Shown here one piece after another: positions 1 through 8,466 of a DNA stretch of 30,606 bases (positions within the stretch are counted from its first letter, which is position 1; the number at the start of each line of letters is the position of its first letter). Both the position numbers and the translations under genes were made by a program. The stretch lies in contig CAZEZY010000012.1 in NCBI GenBank assembly GCA_964516635.1, positions 1 through 30,606 on the forward strand, given 5' to 3'. The notes under the pieces were generated by a model, which did no database searches, was not told where the DNA came from, and saw only the letters and a list, made by a program, of their open reading frames with translations. This DNA comes from CAZEZY01 sp964516635 (GTDB lineage: Bacteria; Pseudomonadota; Gammaproteobacteria; Burkholderiales; Burkholderiaceae_C).

Positions 1-470
1 ACAAGTTCGACGAAGCCATCATCAATTACATCCGCCGCAACTACGGCATGCTCATTGGCGAGCCCACGGCCGAATCCATCAAGAAGAACATCGGGAGCGC
101 CTTCCCGGGTTCCGAGGTCAAGGAAATGGAAGTCAAGGGCCGCAACCTGAGCGAAGGGGTGCCGCGCAGCTTCACCATTTCCAGCAACGAGGTGCTGGAA
201 GCCCTGACCGACCCGATCAACCAGATCGTCAGTGCCGTGAAGACAGGGCTCGAACAGACCCCTCCCGAACTCGGCGCCGACATCGCCGAGCGGGGGCTGA
301 TGCTGACCGGTGGCGGCGCCCTGCTGCGCGACCTGGACCGCCTGCTGTCAGAGGAAACCGGCCTGCCGGTGCTGGTGGCCGAAGAACCTCTGCTGTGCGT
401 GGTCAAGGGTTGTGGCATGGCGCTGGACCAGATGGACCGCCTGGGCGGCAGCATCTTCACCAGCGAATAA
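1..470 (+). CDS. mreB: MreB rod-shape actin homologue, C-terminal part (5' end outside window)
   Basis: This is the last 155 or so residues of the actin-like filament protein that organises lateral wall synthesis under the inner membrane. The reading frame is open from base 3 and begins KFDEAIINYIRRNYGMLIGE, a stretch typical of MreB. Near the C-terminus it has LTGGGALLRDLDRLLSEETG, the conserved adenosine/phosphate-2 region of the actin fold. The TAA stop is 18 bases before mreC. Position and direction fit the usual mreBCD-mrdA elongasome operon. The start and any promoter lie upstream of the window. Confidence 0.97.
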   Translation, partial: KFDEAIINYIRRNYGMLIGEPTAESIKKNIGSAFPGSEVKEMEVKGRNLSEGVPRSFTISSNEVLEALTDPINQIVSAVKTGLEQTPPELGADIAERGLMLTGGGALLRDLDRLLSEETGLPVLVAEEPLLCVVKGCGMALDQMDRLGGSIFTSE

Positions 471-488
471 TTTCCACCGCCACCGGCC

Positions 489-1388
489 ATGCCGCTGGGT
501 ACCGTCGACCGCACGCCCCCCCCGTTTTTCAAGCAGGGGCCCTCTGCCCTGTCCAAGCTGCTGGTGCTCAGCGCCTTCGCCTCGTTGCTCATGGTGGTGG
601 ACGCCAAGCGCCAGTGGGCCGAACCGGTCAGGCAGGTCTTGGCCACCAGCATCTATCCACTGCAATGGCTGGCGCTCCAACCGCTGCGCGCGGCGCGCTG
701 GTCCGGACACTACCTGGGCAGTCTGCGCACCGCTCAACAGGAAGCGGCCGATGCCCGGGCAGAACTGGTGCGCCAGGTGCAGCGGGCGGCCATCGTGGAG
801 CACCTCTCACAGGAGAACCGGGAACTGCGTGCCTTGCTGGGCATGCAGGAACGACTGCCCACCGAGGCCCGAGGCGCACAGATCCTGTACGAGGTCCCTG
901 ATCCGTTTTCACGCAAGGTCGTGATCAACCTCGGGCAGCGCGACGGCACACAGCCTGGCTCTGCCGTGATGGACGGCTATGGCGTGCTCGGCCAGGTGAC
1001 GCGAGTCTATCTGGCCACTTCGGAAGTCACGCTCCTGGTCGACCGGCAACAGGCCATCCCGGTCATCAACACCCGGACGGGTCAGCGAAGTCTGGCCTAT
1101 GGCTTCTCCGATGCGTCTGGCGGGCAACTGGAATTGCGGTTCGAATCGGTGAACACCGAAACCGAGGTCGGCGATGTCCTGACCACCAGCGGCATTGACG
1201 GGGTCTACCCGACCGGCCTGCCGGTGGCCCGGGTGACGCATGTGTCAGCGGGCGGCGCCTCGGGGTTTGCGCGCATCGAGGCGATGCCGATGGCCCGAAT
1301 GCACAATGCCCTTCACGTGCTCGTGGTGGCACCGGCCGGGCAGCCCCGCTCCCCCGCGGCGCGCACCAGCCTGGAGACGGCACCATGA
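489..1388 (+). CDS. mreC: MreC rod-shape-determining protein
   Basis: MreC is a bitopic inner-membrane protein of the elongasome that links cytoplasmic MreB to periplasmic PBP2. The 299-residue product has a short basic cytoplasmic start, one hydrophobic anchor at about residues 18-36, a Gln/Ala/Glu-rich coiled-coil at about 60-115, and the beta-rich periplasmic domain (GYGVLGQVTRV, VLTTSGIDGVYPTGLPVARV) at about 120-280. The tail is Pro/Ala rich. The length is normal for the family. The ATG chosen gives the expected short N-terminus before the anchor, although no strong ribosome-binding site precedes it. The stop overlaps the mreD start by four bases, indicating translational coupling. Confidence 0.95.
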   Translation: MPLGTVDRTPPPFFKQGPSALSKLLVLSAFASLLMVVDAKRQWAEPVRQVLATSIYPLQWLALQPLRAARWSGHYLGSLRTAQQEAADARAELVRQVQRAAIVEHLSQENRELRALLGMQERLPTEARGAQILYEVPDPFSRKVVINLGQRDGTQPGSAVMDGYGVLGQVTRVYLATSEVTLLVDRQQAIPVINTRTGQRSLAYGFSDASGGQLELRFESVNTETEVGDVLTTSGIDGVYPTGLPVARVTHVSAGGASGFARIEAMPMARMHNALHVLVVAPAGQPRSPAARTSLETAP

Positions 1389-1915
1389 TCATGCGATCGG
1401 GCCAGGCCCTGCTACTCCCTGCGAGTCCCTGGTTCATCTGGGGCACCCTGACGGGCGCCCTGTTGCTGAACATGCTGGTGCACATCGCCCTGCTGGGCCG
1501 GTCCCCCTGGATGCCCGACTTCCTGGCCGTCACGCTGGCTTTCTGGACCATCCACCAGCCACGCCGGATCGGCGTCGGCACCGCATTTGTGCTGGGGCTG
1601 CTGCTCGATGTACACCACGGCTCCCTGCTGGGTCAGCACGCCCTCGCCTACACGGTTCTGAGCTATTTGGCGATCTTCATCCACCGGCGGGTCCTCTGGT
1701 TTGACCTGCCCAAGCAGGCCTTGCATGTGCTGCCGCTCTTCATCGTGTCGCATGCCTTGCAGTGGCTGGCACGCGGCATGGCGGGTTCAGGGTGGGCCGG
1801 GTGGCCTGCCTTGCTGGCACCCGGGATGGAAGCCTTGCTGTGGCCGGTGGCCACGGTCCTGTTGCTGGCCCCCCAGCGCCGCGCTCACGATCCCGACGAA
1901 AACCGGCCCATCTGA
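1385..1915 (+). CDS. mreD: MreD rod-shape-determining membrane protein
   Basis: This is a small polytopic inner-membrane component of the Rod/elongasome complex. The 176-residue product is mostly hydrophobic, with about five predicted membrane segments, and contains PWMPDFLAVTLAFWTIHQP and the loop GFVLGLLLDVHHGSLLGQHA-like segment typical of proteobacterial MreD (glycine-rich, with Asp-Val-His). The start overlaps the mreC stop as ATGA. The stop lies 11 bases before the chosen mrdA start. Assignment rests on hydrophobic pattern, short motifs and operon position. Confidence 0.92.
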   Translation: MIMRSGQALLLPASPWFIWGTLTGALLLNMLVHIALLGRSPWMPDFLAVTLAFWTIHQPRRIGVGTAFVLGLLLDVHHGSLLGQHALAYTVLSYLAIFIHRRVLWFDLPKQALHVLPLFIVSHALQWLARGMAGSGWAGWPALLAPGMEALLWPVATVLLLAPQRRAHDPDENRPI

Positions 1916-1926
1916 CGCTGCTGGCC

Positions 1927-3879
1927 ATGACCGAAATCAAGAACGTCGAACTGCAGCTGTACCGGTTTCGCCTGCGAATCGGGATCGCCCTGCTGGCGGT
2001 GGCCTTGGCCCTGGGGCTCATTGCTGCCCGCATGTACGTGTTGCAAATCCAGCGGCATGAGGCATTGCTGCTTCAGGCAGAAACCAACCGCACGGCCGTT
2101 CTGCCCATCAGTCCGCCTCGTGGACGGATTCTGGACCGGCATGGGGTGGTGCTGGCCGACAACCAGCCCACGTTCACCCTGGAAATCATTCCGGCACGGG
2201 CGGGCAGCCTGCAGGACACCATCGAAGCCCTGGCCGATCTCATCGAGATCACCCCACGGGACATCAGGCGCTTTCAGCGGCTGGTGGCCGAGTCCAGGCG
2301 ATTTGACTCGCTTCCCTTGCGCAACCGGCTCAGCGCGGAGGAAATGTCCATCGTTGCCGCTCAGTTGTACCGCCTTCCGGGGGTGCACATCGAGGCCCGA
2401 AGCCTCCGACACTATCCCCTGGGTGAAACCGCCTCCCACGTGATCGGCCACGTGGGGCGGATCAATCAGCGTGAACAGCAGATGATGGCAGACTGGCCCG
2501 AAAACCGGCGGGCCAACTACCGTGGTACCGACCACATCGGCAAACTGGGGGTCGAGCAGAGTTACGAAGACCACCTGCATGGCATCACCGGTTTCGAGCG
2601 GGTGGAAACCTCTGCTGGCGGCCGGGCCGTGCGCAGCCTTGAAACCACACCGCCGGTACCTGGCCATTCGGTTCGGCTGACCATCGATGCACGGCTCCAG
2701 CACCTCGTTGAACGCCTGTATGGCGAACGCCGCGGCGCGCTTGTCGCCATCGATCCCCGCAATGGGGAAATTCTCGCGTTCGTGAGCATGCCGACCTTCA
2801 ACCCGAACCTGTTTGTGGAAGGCATCGACGCCGATAACTGGCGTGCGCTCAACGAGTCGATAGACCGCCCGCTCCTGAACCGGGCATTGCGTGGCACCTA
2901 TCCACCCGGCTCCACCTACAAACCGTTCATGGCCCTGGCCGCCCTCGAGACCGGACTGCGTCGGCCCTCGACCGCCATCCACGACCCCGGTTTCTGGGTC
3001 TTCGGGAACCGGCGTTTCAGAAGCGTGGGGGAACGCAATCTGGGCATGGTGGACCTGCACCGCAGCATCGTGGTCTCCAGCAACGTGTACTACTACACCC
3101 TGGCCAATGAGATGGGGATCGATGCCATCCACCACTTCATGCAGCCCCTGGGTTTCGGCCAGATCACGGGCATCGACCTGATCGGTGAGGCTCGTGGCAT
3201 TCTGCCGAGCCAGGCCTGGAAGCGTGGCGCCTTCAGCCGACCCGAACATCAGCGGTGGTACCCGGGAGAAACGATTTCGGTGGGCATTGGTCAGGGTTAC
3301 AACAGCTTCACCATGCTTCAGCTGGCTTCTGCCATGGCCACGATCACCAGCGGAGGCACCCGGCATACCCCGCACCTGGGCCTGAGCACGCACAGCGTTC
3401 AGGATCGACAAGGCGAACCCATTTACCGCTCGGCCGGTACGTCCATCGGTTATCAGCCAGCCCACGTGAAAGCGATTCTGGAGGCCATGGAGGGCGTCAC
3501 CACCGAAGGAACGGCGGTTCGGGTGTTTGCGGGTGCCCCTTATCGCAGCGGTGGAAAAACGGGCACGGCTCAGGCTGTGAGCATCGGTCAGCGCGAGAAG
3601 TACAACGCAGCCAAACTGGAAGAACACCTCCGCGATCATTCGCTGTACGTGGCGTTTGCGCCCGTGGAGGCCCCCCAAGTGGCGCTCGCCGTGATCGTGG
3701 AAAACGCCGGCTTCGGCTCGACGAGTGCGGCCCCGATTGCACGACGGGTGTTCGATTACCTGCTATTGGGGCTCTATCCCAGCGAAGAAGACATCGCGGC
3801 CACCCAACGCGGCCAGTCAGCGGCACCCATGGGCCAGCAAAGACCGGTGAGTGAGGTGGCATGGCCTGCCACCGACTGA
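1927..3879 (+). CDS. mrdA: Penicillin-binding protein 2 (elongation-specific transpeptidase)
   Basis: PBP2 is the class B transpeptidase that cross-links lateral-wall peptidoglycan together with the SEDS glycosyltransferase RodA. The 650-residue product has an N-terminal membrane anchor at about residues 20-40. The pedestal domain begins at about residue 60 (PPRGRILDRHGVVLADN). The transpeptidase domain has all three catalytic motifs: Ser-Thr-Tyr-Lys with the nucleophile at Ser329, Ser-Ser-Asn at 384-386, and Lys-Thr-Gly at 544-546. The frame is open back to 1762, but the ATG at 1927 gives the normal N-terminus and clears the mreD stop. rodA, which often follows, is absent; the next gene is on the opposite strand seven bases away. 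Confidence 0.96.
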   Translation: MTEIKNVELQLYRFRLRIGIALLAVALALGLIAARMYVLQIQRHEALLLQAETNRTAVLPISPPRGRILDRHGVVLADNQPTFTLEIIPARAGSLQDTIEALADLIEITPRDIRRFQRLVAESRRFDSLPLRNRLSAEEMSIVAAQLYRLPGVHIEARSLRHYPLGETASHVIGHVGRINQREQQMMADWPENRRANYRGTDHIGKLGVEQSYEDHLHGITGFERVETSAGGRAVRSLETTPPVPGHSVRLTIDARLQHLVERLYGERRGALVAIDPRNGEILAFVSMPTFNPNLFVEGIDADNWRALNESIDRPLLNRALRGTYPPGSTYKPFMALAALETGLRRPSTAIHDPGFWVFGNRRFRSVGERNLGMVDLHRSIVVSSNVYYYTLANEMGIDAIHHFMQPLGFGQITGIDLIGEARGILPSQAWKRGAFSRPEHQRWYPGETISVGIGQGYNSFTMLQLASAMATITSGGTRHTPHLGLSTHSVQDRQGEPIYRSAGTSIGYQPAHVKAILEAMEGVTTEGTAVRVFAGAPYRSGGKTGTAQAVSIGQREKYNAAKLEEHLRDHSLYVAFAPVEAPQVALAVIVENAGFGSTSAAPIARRVFDYLLLGLYPSEEDIAATQRGQSAAPMGQQRPVSEVAWPATD

Positions 3880-3886
3880 CAGACCG

Positions 3887-4651
3887 TCAAGGCTTCAGGG
3901 CCCAGGCATCCCAGCCGGTCTTGAGAATCAGGGCCGACACCACCACGATGAACACCCCCCGGACAAAACCGGCGCCGTGTTTCAGTGCCATTCGTGTGCC
4001 CAGCAGGCTACCCACCACATTGGCCACCGCCATGGCCAGTGCCAGATGCCACCACACATGGCCTTTCCAGGCAAACAGGCCCAGTGCAGCCAGGTTGGAG
4101 GTGGTGTTCAACAACTTGGCCGAAGCACTGGCATTCAGAAAGTCGTACCCGAGCCAGCGGACAAACAGAAAGACCAAGAAGCTGCCCGTGCCAGGACCAA
4201 AAAACCCGTCGTAAAAGCCGATGGTCAGACCCAGTGTGCATGCCGCCAGCGCCTCCTGCCGTCCGCCGAATCGGGGTTGGTGATGGCGGCCCAGATCCTT
4301 TCTGGCCAGCGTGTAGACGAGCACCACCAGCAGCACCAGGGGCAGCACGCGTCGAAGGAAGTCGGGCGACACGACCGTGACCAGCCAGGCCCCCGCCATG
4401 GATCCGGCAAAACACACCGCTGCAGCCGGCAGCAAGGCATGCCAGCGCATCTCGACGCGTCGCGCATATTGAACCGTTGCGGCCGCCGTTCCCCAGACCG
4501 ACGCCCCCTTGTTCACCCCGAACAGCGTGGCGGGATGGGCATTCGGAAAAACCGCAAACAGCGCGGGCACCAGAATGAGTCCGCCACCGCCCACCATCGA
4601 ATCGACGAAGCCGGCCAGCCCGGAAGCCAGCGTGACGATAAGCCAGTCCAT
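3887..4651 (-). CDS. TSUP (TauE/SafE) family membrane permease
   Basis: This is a 254-residue inner-membrane protein of the TSUP family, whose members export or import sulfite, sulfoacetate or other small sulfur or organic anions; the substrate here cannot be read from sequence. It shows the duplicated family signature: the first half begins GLAGFVDSMVGGGGLILVPAL with the Gly-rich turn, and the second half has GLTIGFYDGFFGPGTGSFLV. About eight hydrophobic segments are visible, and the length is typical of the YfcA-like subgroup. It is convergent with mrdA and lies downstream of the amt1 terminator, so it is probably transcribed alone. Confidence 0.9.
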   Translation of the reverse strand: MDWLIVTLASGLAGFVDSMVGGGGLILVPALFAVFPNAHPATLFGVNKGASVWGTAAATVQYARRVEMRWHALLPAAAVCFAGSMAGAWLVTVVSPDFLRRVLPLVLLVVLVYTLARKDLGRHHQPRFGGRQEALAACTLGLTIGFYDGFFGPGTGSFLVFLFVRWLGYDFLNASASAKLLNTTSNLAALGLFAWKGHVWWHLALAMAVANVVGSLLGTRMALKHGAGFVRGVFIVVVSALILKTGWDAWALKP

Positions 4652-4679
4652 GGGGCGCCATTGTGACGGGTTTCAGCAG

Positions 4680-4715
4680 AAAAAAACGGCCCGTGCGCCA
4701 AAGCGTCACGGGCCG
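4680..4715 (-). terminator. Rho-independent terminator of the glnK1-amt1 operon
   Basis: Read on the minus strand, nine-base arms (positions 4707-4715 and 4687-4695, CGGCCCGTG/CACGGGCCG) form a perfect GC-rich stem with a short extra inner stem. The stem is followed by a run of T residues (complement of the A run at 4680-4686). It starts about 20 bases after the amt1 stop and lies before the TSUP gene. Confidence 0.92.
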
Positions 4716-4735
4716 AACCCCAGGAGAGAACAAAA

Positions 4736-6127
4736 TCAGCGGTTGTAGGCAGATTCGCCGTGCGATGAGATATCGAGGCCTTCACGCTCGGCCTCTTCGC
4801 TGACGCGCAGGCCCATGACCATGTCGACAATCTTGTAGGCAATGAAGGCCACCACGGAAGACCACACCATGGTGATGACCACCCCTTCGGCCTGCACAAA
4901 CAGCTGGCCTGCGATGGAGAAGTCCTCACCGCCGGTGCCACCCAGGCCAGGCGCGGCAAACACGCCCACCAGCAGCGCCCCGACAATGCCGCCCACGCCG
5001 TGCACGCCAAACACGTCCAGCGAGTCATCGGCACCCAGCATCTTCTTCAGGCCACTCACCCCCCACAGACACAGGAAGCCCGAGACGAAACCGATGATGA
5101 TGGCACCCATGGGGCCGACCGAGCCACAGGCCGGGGTGATGGCCACCAGACCGGCCACTGCGCCGGAAGCGGCACCCAGCATGGAGGCCTTGCCTTTGTG
5201 CAGGGCTTCACCCAGCGACCAGGCCAGCACCGCGGCAGCGGTGGCCACCAGCGTGTTGATGAAAGCCAGGCCCGCACCGCCGTTGGCTTCGAGGTTGGAA
5301 CCGGCGTTGAAACCGAACCAGCCCACCCACAGCAGCGAGGCACCCACCATCGTCAGCGTGAGGCTGTGCGGCGCCATGGATTCACGGCCATAACCGATCC
5401 GCTTGCCCACCATGTAGGCACCCACCAGGCCAGCCATCGCGGCATTGATGTGCACCACGGTTCCGCCGGCAAAGTCCAGCGCACCCTTGTCGAGCAGGTA
5501 GCCGCCCTCACCCCACACCATGTGGGCGATCGGCAGGTAGCTGAAAGTGAACCAGATCACGCAGAACAGCAGCACCGAGCCGAACTTCATGCGCTCGGCA
5601 AAGGACCCCACGATCAGCGCACAGGTGATGCCAGCGAAAGTGGCCTGGAACGCGACGAAGATCAGTTCAGGAATCATCACGCCGTCGGTGAAGGTGGCGG
5701 CCAGCGAATCCATGGTGATGCCCATGAGGAACGCCTTGTCGAGGTTGCCGATGATCAGCCCCGCCCCGCCAAACGCCAGGCTGTATCCATACACCGCCCA
5801 GAGCACGGTGATGAGTGAGAACACCACCATGACCTGCATGAGCACCGACAGCATGTTCTTGCTGCGTACCAGACCACCGTAGAAGAGGGCCAGACCCGGC
5901 ACCACCATCATCACGACCAGAATGGTGGACACCATCATCCAGGCCACGTCGCCCTTGTCGACCGTTTCGGTCACGACTTCTTCAGCCACCACGGCCACGG
6001 CTTGCGCCGATTCGACCACCGCCTCCACGACGGCGGGGGTGGCCGCCTCGGTGTTTTGCGCCCAGGCGCTGATGCTTCCCAGTCCCAACCCCGTGGCCAG
6101 ACACAGGCTCCAGAAAAGTTTTTTCAT
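4736..6127 (-). CDS. amtB: Ammonium transporter AmtB (amt1)
   Basis: This is a 463-residue ammonium/methylammonium channel of the Amt/Mep/Rh family. A cleavable signal peptide (residues 1-23, ending AWA-Q) and an Ala/Val/Glu-rich linker precede eleven hydrophobic segments. Family hallmarks are GLALFYGGLVRSKN near the first membrane helix, DFAGGTVVHINAAMAGLVGA with the first pore histidine, and DVFGVHGVGGIVGALLVGVF with the second. The ATG at 6127 was chosen because it starts the signal peptide; the frame is open further upstream through glnK1. Thirty-one bases separate it from glnK1. The cytoplasmic tail is the expected GlnK-binding region. It is the canonical AmtB type, unlike its neighbour amt2. 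Confidence 0.96.
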   Translation of the reverse strand: MKKLFWSLCLATGLGLGSISAWAQNTEAATPAVVEAVVESAQAVAVVAEEVVTETVDKGDVAWMMVSTILVVMMVVPGLALFYGGLVRSKNMLSVLMQVMVVFSLITVLWAVYGYSLAFGGAGLIIGNLDKAFLMGITMDSLAATFTDGVMIPELIFVAFQATFAGITCALIVGSFAERMKFGSVLLFCVIWFTFSYLPIAHMVWGEGGYLLDKGALDFAGGTVVHINAAMAGLVGAYMVGKRIGYGRESMAPHSLTLTMVGASLLWVGWFGFNAGSNLEANGGAGLAFINTLVATAAAVLAWSLGEALHKGKASMLGAASGAVAGLVAITPACGSVGPMGAIIIGFVSGFLCLWGVSGLKKMLGADDSLDVFGVHGVGGIVGALLVGVFAAPGLGGTGGEDFSIAGQLFVQAEGVVITMVWSSVVAFIAYKIVDMVMGLRVSEEAEREGLDISSHGESAYNR

Positions 6128-6158
6128 GTTTGACTCTCGAATGGATTGAAAATGCAAT

Positions 6159-6497
6159 TCAGAGGGCTTCGGTGCCCTGCTCGCCGGTGCGAATGCGAAC
6201 GACCTGCTCCAGCGGGAACACGAAAATCTTGCCGTCACCGATCTTGCCGGTTCGGGCAGCCCCTTCGATGGACTCGATGACCCGCTCGACCATGTCGTCG
6301 GCCACGGCGGCTTCGATCTTGACCTTGGGGAGGAAATCGACCACGTATTCCGCGCCGCGGTACAGCTCGGTGTGGCCTTTTTGACGTCCAAAGCCCTTGA
6401 CTTCGGTCACGGTGATGCCCTGCACGCCAATGACGGAAAGGGCTTCACGCACCTCGTCAAGTTTGAAGGGTTTGATGATGGCGGTTACCAGTTTCAT
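6159..6497 (-). CDS. glnK: PII signal protein GlnK (copy 1)
   Basis: This 112-residue trimeric PII protein senses 2-oxoglutarate, ATP/ADP and, through uridylylation, glutamine, and it blocks AmtB when nitrogen is plentiful. The T-loop carries the uridylylated tyrosine Tyr51 (ELYRGAEYVVDF), and the C-terminal PROSITE-like segment GKIGDGKIFVFPLE is intact. It differs from the second copy at nine positions (5, 23, 61, 66, 68, 69, 71, 76, 107), so 103 of 112 residues agree. The T-loop is identical between copies. It heads the glnK1-amt1 operon behind a sigma-54 type promoter. The name glnK rather than glnB is chosen from amt linkage. Confidence 0.96.
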   Translation of the reverse strand: MKLVTAIIKPFKLDEVREALSVIGVQGITVTEVKGFGRQKGHTELYRGAEYVVDFLPKVKIEAAVADDMVERVIESIEGAARTGKIGDGKIFVFPLEQVVRIRTGEQGTEAL

Positions 6498-6536
6498 GGA
6501 ACGTCTCACAGTTGGATAAAAGGCAGTTTTTGAGTT

Positions 6537-6552
6537 AGCAAGAAGCTTGCCA
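6537..6552 (-). promoter_or_regulatory. Sigma-54 (-24/-12) promoter for glnK1-amt1
   Basis: The minus strand reads TGGCAAGCTTCTTGCT, matching the RpoN consensus TGGCAC-N5-TTGCA, with the invariant GG and GC dinucleotides exactly ten bases apart. The expected transcription start is near 6526, about 30 bases before the glnK1 ATG. It sits just past the amt2 terminator, which makes this module separately transcribable. Confidence 0.8.
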
Positions 6553-6559
6553 TCACATG

Positions 6560-6580
6560 AAAACCGCCCCGAAGGGCGGC
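6560..6580 (-). terminator. Terminator of the glnK2-amt2 operon
   Basis: On the minus strand a six-base perfect stem CCGCCC/GGGCGG encloses a TTCG tetraloop with a C-G closing pair, which is unusually stable in RNA, and is followed by four T residues. It lies about 30 bases after the amt2 stop and just before the glnK1 promoter. The T tract is short, so read-through is possible. Confidence 0.75.
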
Positions 6581-6609
6581 CTGAACGATCCGGCGAACCG
6601 GACTTCCTG

Positions 6610-8010
6610 TCACTTGGTGGTGAACTCCGGATAGGCTTCCTGACCACACTCGGCCAGATCCACGCCTTCGTATTCGTGCTCTTCCGAGACACGGATACCC
6701 ATCACGGCCTTCAGGATGCCCCAGACGATCAGGCTGGTGACAAACACCCAGACGAAGATGGTGACCGCGCCAGCGATCTGACCGAAGAATGAAGCGTCGT
6801 CGTTGGTCAGCGGAACCAGCATCAGACCCAGGATGCCGCAGGCACCGTGGACGGAAATGGCACCCACCGGGTCGTCGATCTTCACCTTGTCAAGGGCCAG
6901 GATGGACAGCACCACCAGCAAGCCACCGGCAAAGCCGAACAGGGTGGCCAGCAGCGGCGTGGGTGTGTCCGGACCTGCCGTGATGGTCACCAGACCGGCC
7001 AGCGCGCCGTTGAGGAGCATCGTCAGGTCGGCCTTGCCGAAGATGATTTTCGACAGCAACAGGGCCCCGATGGCGCCACCGGCCGCCGCGGTGTTGGTGT
7101 TCAGGAACACCATGGCCACGGCATTGGCATTCGAGATGTCCCCCAGCTTCAGGACAGAGCCGCCGTTGAAGCCGAACCAACCCATCCAGAGGATGAAGGT
7201 GCCCAGCGTCGCGAGCGGCAGGTTGGCACCCGGAATGGCACGAACCTCTCCGTTCGGGCCGTACTTGCCCTTGCGAGACCCCAGCAGGATCACACCGGCC
7301 AGCGCAGCGGCTGCACCCGCCATGTGCACGATACCGGAACCGGCAAAGTCCACAAAGCCCAGATCACCCAGATTGAACAGGCCGAACACGTCGTTACCGC
7401 CCCAGGTCCAGCCACCCTGCATGGGGTAGATGAAGCCGGTCATGACGACGGCAAAAGCCAGGAATGCCCAGAGCTTCATGCGTTCGGCCACGGCACCGGA
7501 AACGATGGACATGGCCGTGGCCACAAACACCACCTGGAAGAAGAAGTCAGATCCGCTGGCATAAATCGCGCTGCCACCAAAGCCGTCTTCACGCGTGGCG
7601 AACTCGGCGAGTTTTTCGGACGCCAGGTCATCGCCGCCCGCAATGCCAGACAGGAAGATGTCGCCACCGTACATGATGGCATAGCCGCAGACCATGTACA
7701 TGATGCAGGCAATGGCATAGAGCGCCACGTTCTTGGTCAGGATTTCGGTGGTGTTCTTGGCACGCACCAGGCCGGCCTCCAGCATGGAGAAGCCAGCGGC
7801 CATCCACATGACCAAAGCGCCACACACCAGGAAATAGAAGGTGTCCATGGCGAACTGGAGTTCGTACACGTGGTTGAGCACCTCGGACACCGCGGGACCG
7901 GAAGCCACTTCAGCAACCACCGCTGCCGCCTGCGCAGCCTCTTCGGCACCGGCGGCCTTGACGGCCAGCAACGCCGACGCCAGACCCATTGCTTTGATGA
8001 ATGATTTCAT
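6610..8010 (-). CDS. amt: Ammonium transporter, divergent second type (amt2)
   Basis: This is a 466-residue Amt family channel with a signal peptide (MKSFIKAMGLASALLAVKAAGA). Its first-helix signature is GFSMLEAGLVRAKNTTEIL, the form seen in the AMT1-like branch rather than the GLALFYGGLVRSKN form of amt1. Both pore histidines are present, in GSGIVHMAGAAAALAG and GAISVHGACGILG. The periplasmic loops differ in length from amt1, so this is not a recent duplicate. The ATG at 8010 is preceded by AAGGAGAG eight or so bases upstream; an in-frame ATG five codons earlier is less well placed. It follows glnK2 by 11 bases and is followed by its own terminator. Confidence 0.94.
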   Translation of the reverse strand: MKSFIKAMGLASALLAVKAAGAEEAAQAAAVVAEVASGPAVSEVLNHVYELQFAMDTFYFLVCGALVMWMAAGFSMLEAGLVRAKNTTEILTKNVALYAIACIMYMVCGYAIMYGGDIFLSGIAGGDDLASEKLAEFATREDGFGGSAIYASGSDFFFQVVFVATAMSIVSGAVAERMKLWAFLAFAVVMTGFIYPMQGGWTWGGNDVFGLFNLGDLGFVDFAGSGIVHMAGAAAALAGVILLGSRKGKYGPNGEVRAIPGANLPLATLGTFILWMGWFGFNGGSVLKLGDISNANAVAMVFLNTNTAAAGGAIGALLLSKIIFGKADLTMLLNGALAGLVTITAGPDTPTPLLATLFGFAGGLLVVLSILALDKVKIDDPVGAISVHGACGILGLMLVPLTNDDASFFGQIAGAVTIFVWVFVTSLIVWGILKAVMGIRVSEEHEYEGVDLAECGQEAYPEFTTK

Positions 8011-8021
8011 GTGCCTCTCCT

Positions 8022-8360
8022 TCACAGGGCTTCCGTGCCGGTTTCGCCCGTGCGGATGCGCACGACCTGCTCCAGCGGGAACACAAAAATCTTGCCGTCG
8101 CCGATCTTGCCAGTGCGGGCCGCACCCTCGATGGCTTCGATCACCCGATCAACCAGTTCGTCGGACACGGCGGCCTCGACCTTGACCTTGGGCAGGAAGT
8201 CGACCACGTACTCCGCCCCCCGGTAGAGCTCGGTATGGCCTTTCTGGCGACCAAAGCCCTTGACCTCGGTCACGGTGATGCCCTGAACGCCCATGACGGA
8301 GAGCGCTTCTCGCACCTCGTCGAGCTTGAACGGTTTGATGATGGCACTGACCAGCTTCAT
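8022..8360 (-). CDS. glnK: PII signal protein GlnK (copy 2)
   Basis: This 112-residue PII protein is 92% identical (103/112) to copy 1. It has the same Tyr51 T-loop and the same ATP/2-oxoglutarate binding segments (GFGRQKGHTELYRG; GKIGDGKIFVFPLE). It is the first gene of the glnK2-amt2 operon, only 11 bases ahead of amt2. The near identity of the PII copies, against the clear divergence of the two Amt proteins, suggests that the PII partners are interchangeable or have been homogenised. That is inference. Confidence 0.95.
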   Translation of the reverse strand: MKLVSAIIKPFKLDEVREALSVMGVQGITVTEVKGFGRQKGHTELYRGAEYVVDFLPKVKVEAAVSDELVDRVIEAIEGAARTGKIGDGKIFVFPLEQVVRIRTGETGTEAL

Positions 8361-8466
8361 GTTCAGCCTTTCATGCTTGTTGGATGGATGGCTCGGCAGA
8401 GGACCCGCCGCGGCGAATGTTTCAGCCAGACGGCTTGCACCTGAACCAGCCTGACCACCCTTTCAA

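Noticed and set aside
1885..3678. A long minus-strand frame opposite mrdA
   Set aside because: The plus strand carries all three PBP2 catalytic motifs; the antisense frame has no family features.
6610..6623. TCAC-N6-GTGA resembling an NtrC half-site pair upstream of the glnK1 promoter
   Set aside because: The spacing is one base short of GCAC-N7-GTGC, the arms are only four bases and imperfect to consensus, and it lies at the end of the amt2 coding region.
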